DNA from: Candidatus Omnitrophota bacterium
GTDB lineage: Bacteria; Omnitrophota; Omnitrophia; Omnitrophales; Aquincolibacteriaceae
DNA: 12,003 nt
Assembly (NCBI GenBank): GCA_023819025.1
Contig: JAMWDC010000026.1
Span: 1-12,003, forward strand
Reading direction: 5' to 3'
A program made the translations under genes and the position numbers. The notes beneath the pieces were generated by a model. It searched no databases and was not told the origin of the DNA. It worked only from the letters and a program-made list of their open reading frames with translations. Of the stretch, positions 1-5,820 are shown one piece after another. Each line of letters starts with the position of its first letter. Within the stretch, counting starts at the first letter, position 1.

Positions 1-1
1 A

Positions 2-2215
2 AAGGTAGCTGGTTTTAACAGCGTTTTCTATGGTGCCCTGCGATTCGTCGAAGAGTTGGCAAGGAAACAGGGAGACAATGGGAAGGCTGACGAATACAAG
101 GTCGCGGGCGCCAAGCTGCAAAAATCCTTTAACGAAAAAATGCTGAATCCTAAATTCCCTGGCGGGGAAATCGCACCTTACTTTGATGTGATTGAAGGCG
201 ATCCGCATAAGGGTGCTCTTCGATCCGATATGGTATGGTTGGTGAGCCGGGGCCGGGACCTGATCCCGGAGGAGATGCGAGTCGCCGTTGTCATGACCGC
301 AACCAAACATTTGCTGTCACCTTACGGTATGAGGACGCTCGCGCCGCAAGACAGTAATTCTAAAGGAGATTATCGATCCCGGCAGGATACGGGCAATCAA
401 GCCTACACAGACGAAGCGTATCATCAAGGCACGGTGTGGCCGTGGCAGATCGTGGATTATCTCGACGCCGTGGCAAGGGTTTGGAATTTGGAGGCATTTC
501 GTCGGCATCGCAAAGAGTTTCTGAGGCTCATCCGGAGGATCTATGGTGAAGCCAGTTTTCCCAGAGAGGATCATTCGGTCACTCTTCAGGATGTGGCAGC
601 CGCGGTACTTACCCCGCTGCTTGCGTTTTTGAAAAATAATTGGGCCAAATCGTTGCCTGAAGTTTTCGACGGCGGGAATCGTGAAGATATCCTGGCCGGT
701 CGGCCGTACCACCAGGAACCGGGAGGCACGCCTTCTCAATCCTGGAGCATTGCGTCCGTGATTGAAGCCGGGGTGAGATATGGGGTGTTTGATGCAAAAA
801 TTCTCCGGTGGTGGTCGGAAGCCTCCGCCCGTCCCTATGGAGTATTCGTCGAACCGTTTTCCGAGAAAGAACCGTTGAAACCGATCGAAACCATCGAAAC
901 CGTAAAGCTCGAGACAGGCCAGGCGCACACGGTGCGCGTAAGAGTTTACATCCGTGAAGGGATTGCCCCGAATTCTTTGGATGTGGAGCTCCGGATGCCT
1001 CGAAAGCCGCTTGAAGATTGGGGGAAAGATTGGCAGGATATCAGGTCCGTTTCTTTGACACCGGTCAAGCGAAGCGACAATAACGTCTATATTCTATATG
1101 AAGGCATACTCCCGACCGAAGGTTTGGCACCGGGCAAATATGAATTTGTGGTCCATGCAGTACGTAGGGAGAACCGCAGTGAGGCGTGGTCCGGCAATGT
1201 CCGTATCGAGATTGCGGTGAAGCCAGCGGCAGAACCTAAAGCCACAGAGCCGGTTGCCGTAGAAACAAAATCGGCGGCCGAATTTCAGGCCGAGGCGATG
1301 CGTTCCGAAGCCCGCGACCTGAAGAGGATGATTCAACAGCCCGCGGATTGGAGTGCCGTCGCGGCTAATATTCTTGTGACTTGGGCGGAACAAGGGAAAA
1401 TCCTAGGTCAGCAAGCCGGACGGTTGGCATCCGCGATGACCGAACATTTTGATTCCGTAGTCTTGGCGTTTGAACAGATCGGCCCGGAACTTGCTCCGGT
1501 TTATGCCTATCACCGGCTGAGGAACGATGGTGCAAGTTTAGGAGACTATCAAATGCATGAAGAAATGCTTTCCGGTTTTGTCGTGAGAAATCTTAAGGCC
1601 ATGGAAGCAGTCATGAAAAAATACTTGGAGACTCATGATGAAGCGGAGGGGTTGCATTTTAATCTGATCATTCCTTTTTCAAGCAACCCGGATATTCAAC
1701 GCTGGTGGGTCGGGTTCTTGAAAAAGATCAGGGCGGTTTCTTCCTTGCCGGGTCATCAGGATCGGATTTCCGCAGATATCCGGTTTCTAGCAACCACAGA
1801 AGAAATCCGCCGCTTTACCGATTTCTTTGACACGGTTCGTTCCACCGGGATGGCCGAAGAAATTGTTTTGGACCAGGCCGCTCCCAAGGCAGTGAATTCC
1901 TTCCTGGGCCGATTCCAAAATGCCATGATTTTTGCCCCGCCACCGGAGCTGATTCGCCAAGTCTCGATGACCGAACAACACCGCTTGGTCGGACTCGAAG
2001 GACTGATCTGGGAACAGGCATTTCCCGTCTCAATGGTGATTGGATTTAACGCCGCCATGGTCAATGAGATTACTGCGGATATGCTCAGGCAGATCCCCGC
2101 GTTCTTCCACGAAGGGATGGTGACCTACAATGGTTCCGGGCTGGTTGTCAATGCGATTGCTCGGGAACTAATTCTTCGTGCCTCGGTTTCAGAACTTATA
2201 TCGCAAATGGCATAA
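2..2215 (+). CDS. Glycogen-debranching-enzyme-like protein fused to Ig-like and unknown C-terminal regions (5' end outside window)
   Basis: The frame is open from base 2 with no convincing start, so the gene begins upstream. A TTG at 56 is possible but lies inside the conserved fold. The first ~270 visible residues match the C-terminal (alpha/alpha)6 glucosidase domain of debranching enzymes (GDE_C, amylo-alpha-1,6-glucosidase). Family signatures are LLSPYGMRTL, YHQGTVWPW (about 418-447), EVFDGG (about 659-676) and GGTPSQSWSIAS (about 722-757). The expected role is hydrolysis of alpha-1,6 branch stubs in glycogen or related glucans. About 895-1230 encodes a beta-rich Ig-like module similar to those attached to glucan phosphorylases and maltosyltransferases. 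A charged linker (1230-1330) follows, then ~300 residues, mainly helical in appearance, that I do not recognise. The GDE assignment is firm. Secretion cannot be judged without the N-terminus. Confidence 0.82.
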   Translation, partial: KVAGFNSVFYGALRFVEELARKQGDNGKADEYKVAGAKLQKSFNEKMLNPKFPGGEIAPYFDVIEGDPHKGALRSDMVWLVSRGRDLIPEEMRVAVVMTATKHLLSPYGMRTLAPQDSNSKGDYRSRQDTGNQAYTDEAYHQGTVWPWQIVDYLDAVARVWNLEAFRRHRKEFLRLIRRIYGEASFPREDHSVTLQDVAAAVLTPLLAFLKNNWAKSLPEVFDGGNREDILAGRPYHQEPGGTPSQSWSIASVIEAGVRYGVFDAKILRWWSEASARPYGVFVEPFSEKEPLKPIETIETVKLETGQAHTVRVRVYIREGIAPNSLDVELRMPRKPLEDWGKDWQDIRSVSLTPVKRSDNNVYILYEGILPTEGLAPGKYEFVVHAVRRENRSEAWSGNVRIEIAVKPAAEPKATEPVAVETKSAAEFQAEAMRSEARDLKRMIQQPADWSAVAANILVTWAEQGKILGQQAGRLASAMTEHFDSVVLAFEQIGPELAPVYAYHRLRNDGASLGDYQMHEEMLSGFVVRNLKAMEAVMKKYLETHDEAEGLHFNLIIPFSSNPDIQRWWVGFLKKIRAVSSLPGHQDRISADIRFLATTEEIRRFTDFFDTVRSTGMAEEIVLDQAAPKAVNSFLGRFQNAMIFAPPPELIRQVSMTEQHRLVGLEGLIWEQAFPVSMVIGFNAAMVNEITADMLRQIPAFFHEGMVTYNGSGLVVNAIARELILRASVSELISQMA

Positions 2216-2241
2216 GCGTCCAGTTCTGCCCTTTCGGTCCA

Positions 2242-2269
2242 TTGACAAATCACGTATTTATGAAATAAT
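2242..2269 (+). promoter_or_regulatory. Sigma70-type promoter for cysE
   Basis: A perfect -35 TTGACA (2242-2247) lies 16 bp upstream of AATAAT (2264-2269), a 5/6 match to the -10 consensus. It sits in the 82-nt gap after the debranching gene. Predicted transcription start is about 2275-2277, inside the left arm of the next hairpin. Based on sequence only. Confidence 0.65.
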
Positions 2270-2271
2270 GA

Positions 2272-2290
2272 CCTCCTCTTCAAGAGGAGG
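2272..2290 (+). promoter_or_regulatory. Hairpin masking the cysE Shine-Dalgarno sequence
   Basis: CCTCCTCTT faces AAGAGGAGG around a single C. A realistic fold is 7-8 bp with a 3-5 nt loop. The right arm is the cysE SD (AGGAGG, 2285-2290), 7 nt before the ATG at 2298. The left arm therefore contains an anti-SD-like CCTCCT. If transcription starts near 2276, most of the left arm is absent from the short mRNA, whereas read-through mRNA would carry the whole hairpin. The pairing is directly visible; regulation is inferred. Confidence 0.55.
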
Positions 2291-2297
2291 GGAAGGG

Positions 2298-2984
2298 ATG
2301 AATCCGTTTACATTTATTTATCGCGATTTTAAAGCCTGCTTCGATCGGGATCCAGCGGCCCGGACACCACTTGGGATTCTGGAGGTTTTGTTTCTGTACC
2401 CAGGATTTCATGCTATCCTTGTCCACCGCTTTACGCATTTTCTCTATAAGCTTCGCATCCCCTTTATTCCAAGACTGTTATCTCAAGTAATGCGGCTCAT
2501 TACCGGGGTTGAAATTCATCCAGGAGCAGCCATCGGCCCCGGGTTTTTTATTGATCACGGCATGGGAGTTGTGATCGGCGAGACGACGGTGATCGGGGAA
2601 AATGTCACACTTTATCAAGATGTGACTTTGGGCGGGACCGGAAAGGAACGCGGGAAGCGGCATCCCACAATCGGCGATAATGTGGTCATTGGTGCCGGCG
2701 CGAAGGTCCTTGGGAATATTCGTTTGGGCAATCACGTCAAAGTCGGCGCGGGATCCGTGGTGATTCATTCGGTGCCGGACCATTGCACGGTGGTCGGCGT
2801 TCCTGCCGAGATTGTTCGAAAAGAAGGCCGGGCCGTAAGCGATATCGAACTCGACCATGGAAATCTTCCGGATCCTGTGAAGGCTTTGAAGAACCGAATT
2901 CGATTACTCGAGAAAGAAATTGAGGCTTTAGAAAAACAGGTCCGGAGTTATCACGAGCCGGACAGCAAGATGCCCCCTTCCTAA
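2298..2984 (+). CDS. cysE: Serine O-acetyltransferase (short, EpsC/CysE type)
   Basis: Transfers acetyl from acetyl-CoA to L-serine, giving O-acetylserine, the first committed step of cysteine synthesis in the cytoplasm. It is 228 aa and lacks part of the N-terminal helical domain of the ~270-aa enterobacterial enzyme, like short Bacillus-type forms. Left-handed beta-helix hexapeptide repeats run from about residue 71 to 170. The expected catalytic Asp-His pair is D86-H87 in FIDHGMGVVIGET, with a second active-site His at H122 in GKRHPTIGD. The C-terminus (about 195-220) is a Leu/Glu/Lys-rich coiled coil. ATG 2298 was chosen because AGGAGG lies 7 nt upstream and the preceding 40 codons cover the promoter and hairpin and match nothing in the family. 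No cysteine synthase gene is adjacent. Confidence 0.93.
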   Translation: MNPFTFIYRDFKACFDRDPAARTPLGILEVLFLYPGFHAILVHRFTHFLYKLRIPFIPRLLSQVMRLITGVEIHPGAAIGPGFFIDHGMGVVIGETTVIGENVTLYQDVTLGGTGKERGKRHPTIGDNVVIGAGAKVLGNIRLGNHVKVGAGSVVIHSVPDHCTVVGVPAEIVRKEGRAVSDIELDHGNLPDPVKALKNRIRLLEKEIEALEKQVRSYHEPDSKMPPS

Positions 2985-3050
2985 CTTGATTCAGTGGATG
3001 TTTGTGTTCCTGAATTTTTAGAAACGATCTGTTGCACTGAGGAATCCGAA

Positions 3051-3473
3051 ATGCCACCCCCCCATAAGAGGATAAGGATCTATTCGGACGGCGGGGCGCG
3101 CGGGAATCCGGGGCCCGCAGCCATCGGGGTCCTCATTTGCGATCCGCAAGGGGAGTATTTACAAGATCACAACGAAGTGATCGGGACCGCCACGAACAAT
3201 ATTGCCGAATATACGGCGATCATCGTCGGCCTGGAACTGGCCAAAAAACTAGGGGCTGAGGAAATCGAATATTTTCTGGATAGCGAGCTTGTGGCCAACC
3301 AGTTAAGTGGGTGCTATCGGATTAAGACCCCTCATCTTCGGACCCTTTTCAACAAAGTCAAGGCGTCGGAAAAATTTTTCAAGAAGGTTCTGTTTACTCA
3401 TCTTCCGCGTACTCACGAAAAAATCCGCTATGTCGATAAATTAGTAAATCAGGCGTTGGACGGCGAGGCTTGA
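3051..3473 (+). CDS. rnhA: RNase HI-family protein
   Basis: A 140-aa ribonuclease HI-fold protein expected to cleave the RNA strand of RNA-DNA hybrids. All four acidic metal ligands are present: D13 in IYSDGGARGNPGPA, E53 in TNNIAEYTA, D77 in YFLDSELV and D129 in RYVDKLVNQAL. The compact form, without the basic protrusion of E. coli RNase HI, matches the group often annotated 'reverse transcriptase-like/RNase H family'. ATG 3051 is preferred, with GAGG (3039-3042) 8 nt upstream. A GTG at 2994 would add 19 residues (VCVPEFLETICC...) with no family counterpart. It follows cysE by 66 nt and tauE by 18 nt upstream, so co-transcription is likely. Confidence 0.88.
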   Translation: MPPPHKRIRIYSDGGARGNPGPAAIGVLICDPQGEYLQDHNEVIGTATNNIAEYTAIIVGLELAKKLGAEEIEYFLDSELVANQLSGCYRIKTPHLRTLFNKVKASEKFFKKVLFTHLPRTHEKIRYVDKLVNQALDGEA

Positions 3474-3491
3474 TCCCAAAGGAGGGGCATC

Positions 3492-3848
3492 ATGTTTTAT
3501 TTCTTGATTGCGGCAATCGGTTTTTTGGGGGGATTGACGAGCGGGCTTTTTGGCGTGGGAGGTGGTTTGATGTTTGTGCCTCTTTTGATTCTGTTTCGGC
3601 ATTTTGATCCTCATCGGGCGATCGGAACCTCGCTGGTGGTGATTATTCCGACCGCGATCGCCGGAAGCATCCGCCATCACCTGGCCGCTATGATTGATTG
3701 GCCGACCGTTTTCTGGCTGATGCTCTTTGCGATTCTGGGGGCGTGGTTTGGAGCCAGTTTGTCCGTCAAAGTTAACATTCTCCTGTTAAGGAGGCTTTTT
3801 GCCCTGTTGATGGTGGTTATTTCGCTTCGGCTGTTTTTCGAAAAATAA
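3492..3848 (+). CDS. Half-size TauE/SafE (DUF81) family membrane permease
   Basis: A 118-aa inner-membrane protein with four hydrophobic segments at about residues 2-34, 42-62, 70-90 and 95-114. The family signature GGLTSGLFGVGGGLMFVPLL (13-32) is the TauE/SafE repeat motif. Full members have two such repeats (~250 aa) and are proposed to export sulfite, sulfoacetate or related sulfur anions. One repeat here implies a homodimer or a distant partner gene. A near-perfect SD, AAAGGAGG (3478-3485), lies 6 nt before the ATG. The frame ends in a normal stop and nothing resembling a second repeat follows, so it looks like a genuine short member. Proximity to cysE is compatible with sulfur metabolism, but the substrate is unknown. 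Confidence 0.85.
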   Translation: MFYFLIAAIGFLGGLTSGLFGVGGGLMFVPLLILFRHFDPHRAIGTSLVVIIPTAIAGSIRHHLAAMIDWPTVFWLMLFAILGAWFGASLSVKVNILLLRRLFALLMVVISLRLFFEK

Positions 3849-3901
3849 TGGAAGGGGACCGTTCCTCGAGGGCACTTAAGGTATTCGGTCAACGATCCGA
3901 A

Positions 3902-3940
3902 GATACGTAAGACAATCAGGGTGTCCAGAGATTACGTATC
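3902..3940. repeat. Bulged inverted repeat (9+4 bp stem)
   Basis: GATACGTAA (3902-3910) is the exact reverse complement of TTACGTATC (3932-3940). Inside it GACA (3911-3914) pairs with TGTC (3922-3925) around a 7-nt loop. The stem is therefore 13 bp with a 6-nt one-sided bulge (3926-3931). No T-tract follows, so it is not an intrinsic terminator. It lies in the 222-nt non-coding stretch between tauE and the first HEAT gene. It could be an operator, a leader structure or a REP-like palindrome. Nothing else in 3849-4070 was assigned, and no convincing promoter was found there. Confidence 0.6.
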
Positions 3941-4070
3941 CAGGGGAAATTTGGTAAACCCCATGGAAAAAAGGCAGAAGATGAGTTAGTATTGTAACCA
4001 GCGGGCATCAGGGAACTAAGCGACTTTAAAAAACAACCGAATTTCTTCATCAGCGTTAAAAGATGAAACC

Positions 4071-4532
4071 ATGGTCGGTCTGCGTCATAAAATAAAAGAC
4101 GATCGGTTAGGTTTCTTTGCTCTTGCTGTTTTCTCTTTTTTATTCTCGATCTCCGCTTGTACCCCTTCGATCCCTGAGAAATACCGTAGCATGAGTATTT
4201 CCGAGCTCGTCAAGTGTCTTCAAAGTAAGGAAGGTACGGTGAGGGCCAATGCCATAGTCGTTTTGGGCACGAGAGGGAAGGATGCCATACCTGCGATCCC
4301 TGATCTGATCAAAGTGTTAGGGGATAACCGTCAGTATGTCCGGAACTGTGCGATGGATGCTTTAGCGGAGATTGGGAAAGCCTCGGTTCCGGCTCTGGTC
4401 GAAGCAGTGGAAAAAGACAAGAACAAGGTGGTTCGTTTTCATGCAGCGGGTGCATTAAGAAAAATTCATACCAAGGAATCCCAGGCTGCGTACGAAGCTT
4501 ATTTCAAGAGGGAAGGATATAAGTACGCATAA
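4071..4532 (+). CDS. HEAT-repeat lipoprotein, paralog 1 of 3
   Basis: A 153-aa protein with a signal-II leader. A hydrophobic core (about 13-27) ends in lipobox ISAC, with the lipidated cysteine at residue 30. Threonine at +2 argues against the Asp inner-membrane retention signal known from E. coli. The mature part has three HEAT-like helical repeats (about 41-72, 75-105, 108-140) with typical Val-Arg and Ala-Leu-x-x-Ile-Gly positions (VRNCAMDALAEIGKASVPAL). Such solenoids usually bind other proteins, but the partner is unknown. It is clearly paralogous to the next two genes. No good SD precedes ATG 4071, and an overlapping out-of-frame ATGAAACC at 4063 resembles the start of paralog 3. An in-frame stop at 4017 limits upstream extension. 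Confidence 0.85.
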   Translation: MVGLRHKIKDDRLGFFALAVFSFLFSISACTPSIPEKYRSMSISELVKCLQSKEGTVRANAIVVLGTRGKDAIPAIPDLIKVLGDNRQYVRNCAMDALAEIGKASVPALVEAVEKDKNKVVRFHAAGALRKIHTKESQAAYEAYFKREGYKYA

Positions 4533-4559
4533 TAAGTTGTAGCTTCTGGAGTTCCCAAT

Positions 4560-5066
4560 ATGAAATGTTCGGTAATGGTCGAAAAAGCTTTTTGCAATAA
4601 AACTTTGCTGGTAAGCGGGTTCATTGTAGTGCTTATTTTTTCCTCATGCGGACCTCCGGACGAATTGCTTAGAAAATCCGTCGCCGAATTGATCCCTCTT
4701 TTAAAGGATGAAGATAGTGTCCTTCGAGCCCGGGCAGCCATGGCCTTGGGGAGCAAGAAGGCAGAAGCCGCTCCCGCAGTTCCCGAGCTCGTGAAACTTT
4801 TGGTCGATAAGAAGGCCCACGTCCGGAACCGTGTGATGAATGCCTTGGCCAATATCGGTCAACCGGCTGTTTCAGGACTCCTCGAGGCCTTACAGAGCCG
4901 GGATCGTGTGATGCGTTATTACGCCGCTCACGCCTTAAGAAAAATTCCAGCCAAACAGTCCCAAGATGCTTTTAAAAGATGGTTTGAGCAGGAAGGCCAA
5001 AAATTACTGATAGGCATCGACAAAGACAATCCGAATTTATACCAAACCACGGGGGATACATCTTAA
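4560..5066 (+). CDS. HEAT-repeat lipoprotein, paralog 2 of 3
   Basis: A 168-aa lipoprotein precursor. The hydrophobic segment is at 15-28 and lipobox FSSC places the lipidated cysteine at residue 30, followed by Gly. Three HEAT-like repeats cover about residues 38-140 and align throughout with paralog 1 (LVKLLVDKKAHVRNRVMNAL against LIKVLGDNRQYVRNCAMDAL). The ~20 residues after the last repeat are unique to this copy. GGAG (4548-4551) lies 8 nt before the ATG, and only 27 nt separate it from paralog 1, so the two are probably one transcription unit. The function is unknown; scaffolding at the periplasmic face of a membrane is an inference from the fold. Confidence 0.86.
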   Translation: MKCSVMVEKAFCNKTLLVSGFIVVLIFSSCGPPDELLRKSVAELIPLLKDEDSVLRARAAMALGSKKAEAAPAVPELVKLLVDKKAHVRNRVMNALANIGQPAVSGLLEALQSRDRVMRYYAAHALRKIPAKQSQDAFKRWFEQEGQKLLIGIDKDNPNLYQTTGDTS

Positions 5067-5218
5067 GCCATGAAACCTTCAGAAAAAGTTCCTGCGGGGA
5101 TTGAAGTGGCTTAACTCAGTCTTGGAGAATGATTTCAGTTTGAGCATCAGCAGGAAGCAGGGAAGGAGTCTGCGGCGGCTTTAAGCTGTTCTCAGACAAG
5201 GAAAGGAGATGCGAAGCC

Positions 5219-5677
5219 ATGAAACCATTTCAATTTTACAAAAGTCGTCATGCCCTGGTTCAATTGTTCGGGGTCGGATTATGGCTCGCCTTTCTTTACT
5301 CTTCGTGTGAAGCGCCTGTGTCTCCCGACCTAGTCAAAAAAACCGTCCCACAGCTTATCCAGGATCTAAAGAGCAGCGAAAGTAGGGTGCGAGCGCAGGC
5401 CGCAATAGCGATCGGCCAGCGACCTTCCTCAGAAGCAAAAGTAGCGGTTCCCGAGCTTATCAAATTATTCCGCGATCAAGTACCCGTGGTGCGGAAACGG
5501 GCCCAAGAGGCCCTTATCGCGATCGGTAAAGATGCCGTACCCGATCTTATCAAGGCCTTGGATGCCATCGATCCAACGGTTCGTTTCCACGCGGGCCGGG
5601 CGTTGGAAAAAATACCCACGCCTCAGGCACAAAAGGCTTTTCTAAAATACCTCGACGAAGAAAAAAAACAAGTCTAA
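5219..5677 (+). CDS. HEAT-repeat lipoprotein, paralog 3 of 3
   Basis: A 152-aa lipoprotein precursor. The hydrophobic segment is at 13-27 and YSSC puts the lipidated cysteine at residue 30, as in the other two copies. Tyr at -3 is less usual for a lipobox, but the rest of the signal is normal. Three HEAT-like repeats (about 40-135) keep the pattern VPELIKLF...VVRKRAQEALIAIGKDAVPDLIKAL and the ending RFHAGRALEKIPTPQAQKAF, matching the paralogs. AAAGGAG (5202-5208) lies 10 nt upstream of the ATG. A 152-nt gap separates it from paralog 2, wider than between paralogs 1 and 2. The function is unknown. Confidence 0.86.
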   Translation: MKPFQFYKSRHALVQLFGVGLWLAFLYSSCEAPVSPDLVKKTVPQLIQDLKSSESRVRAQAAIAIGQRPSSEAKVAVPELIKLFRDQVPVVRKRAQEALIAIGKDAVPDLIKALDAIDPTVRFHAGRALEKIPTPQAQKAFLKYLDEEKKQV

Positions 5678-5737
5678 TCCGTTCCCGTAGATGGCCTGTT
5701 TCGGATCGATCCTAAAATCGGTCCCAAACGGTTACTT

Positions 5738-5761
5738 CCCGAGGATTTCCCCGAGGATTTC
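5738..5761. repeat. Exact 12-bp tandem duplication upstream of the pepA promoter
   Basis: CCCGAGGATTTC occurs twice head to tail (5738-5749 and 5750-5761), ending 5 bp before the -35 element of the pepA promoter. It may be a slippage duplication or a tandem activator or UP-like site. No known operator is recognised. Confidence 0.6.
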
Positions 5762-5766
5762 CCAAA

Positions 5767-5795
5767 TTGCCGGGATTCGTCTAAATTGTTATAAT
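5767..5795 (+). promoter_or_regulatory. Sigma70-type promoter for pepA
   Basis: TTGCCG (5767-5772), a 17-bp spacer and a perfect TATAAT (5790-5795). The expected start of transcription is near 5802, giving a leader of about 20 nt. The ATG at 5794 overlaps the -10 element and so should not be in the mRNA, which supports the start at 5821. Confidence 0.7.
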
Positions 5796-5820
5796 GCTGT
5801 ACATTCATGGGAGGGATCTT

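Noticed and set aside
317..928. 203-codon open frame on the minus strand inside the debranching gene
   Set aside because: It is antisense to strongly conserved GDE_C motifs, has no SD, and its translation shows no domain or signal. It is a shadow frame.
2178..2297. Upstream 40-codon extension of cysE starting at 2178
   Set aside because: It overlaps the end of the debranching gene, includes the promoter and hairpin, and matches nothing in the acetyltransferase family. The SD points to 2298.
2478..2858. 126-codon minus-strand frame over cysE
   Set aside because: Complement of the hexapeptide-repeat coding region, with no start signals or recognisable product.
3834..3845. Palindrome TTTTTCGAAAAA at the end of tauE
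   Set aside because: It lies in the last codons of the gene (Phe-Phe-Glu-Lys), is pure A/T runs around CG, and would form a weak stem without a following T-tract.
5794..5820. N-terminal extension of pepA from ATG 5794
   Set aside because: The ATG overlaps the TATAAT box, upstream of the predicted transcription start. ATG 5821 has a good SD, and the shorter protein aligns with PepA residue numbering.
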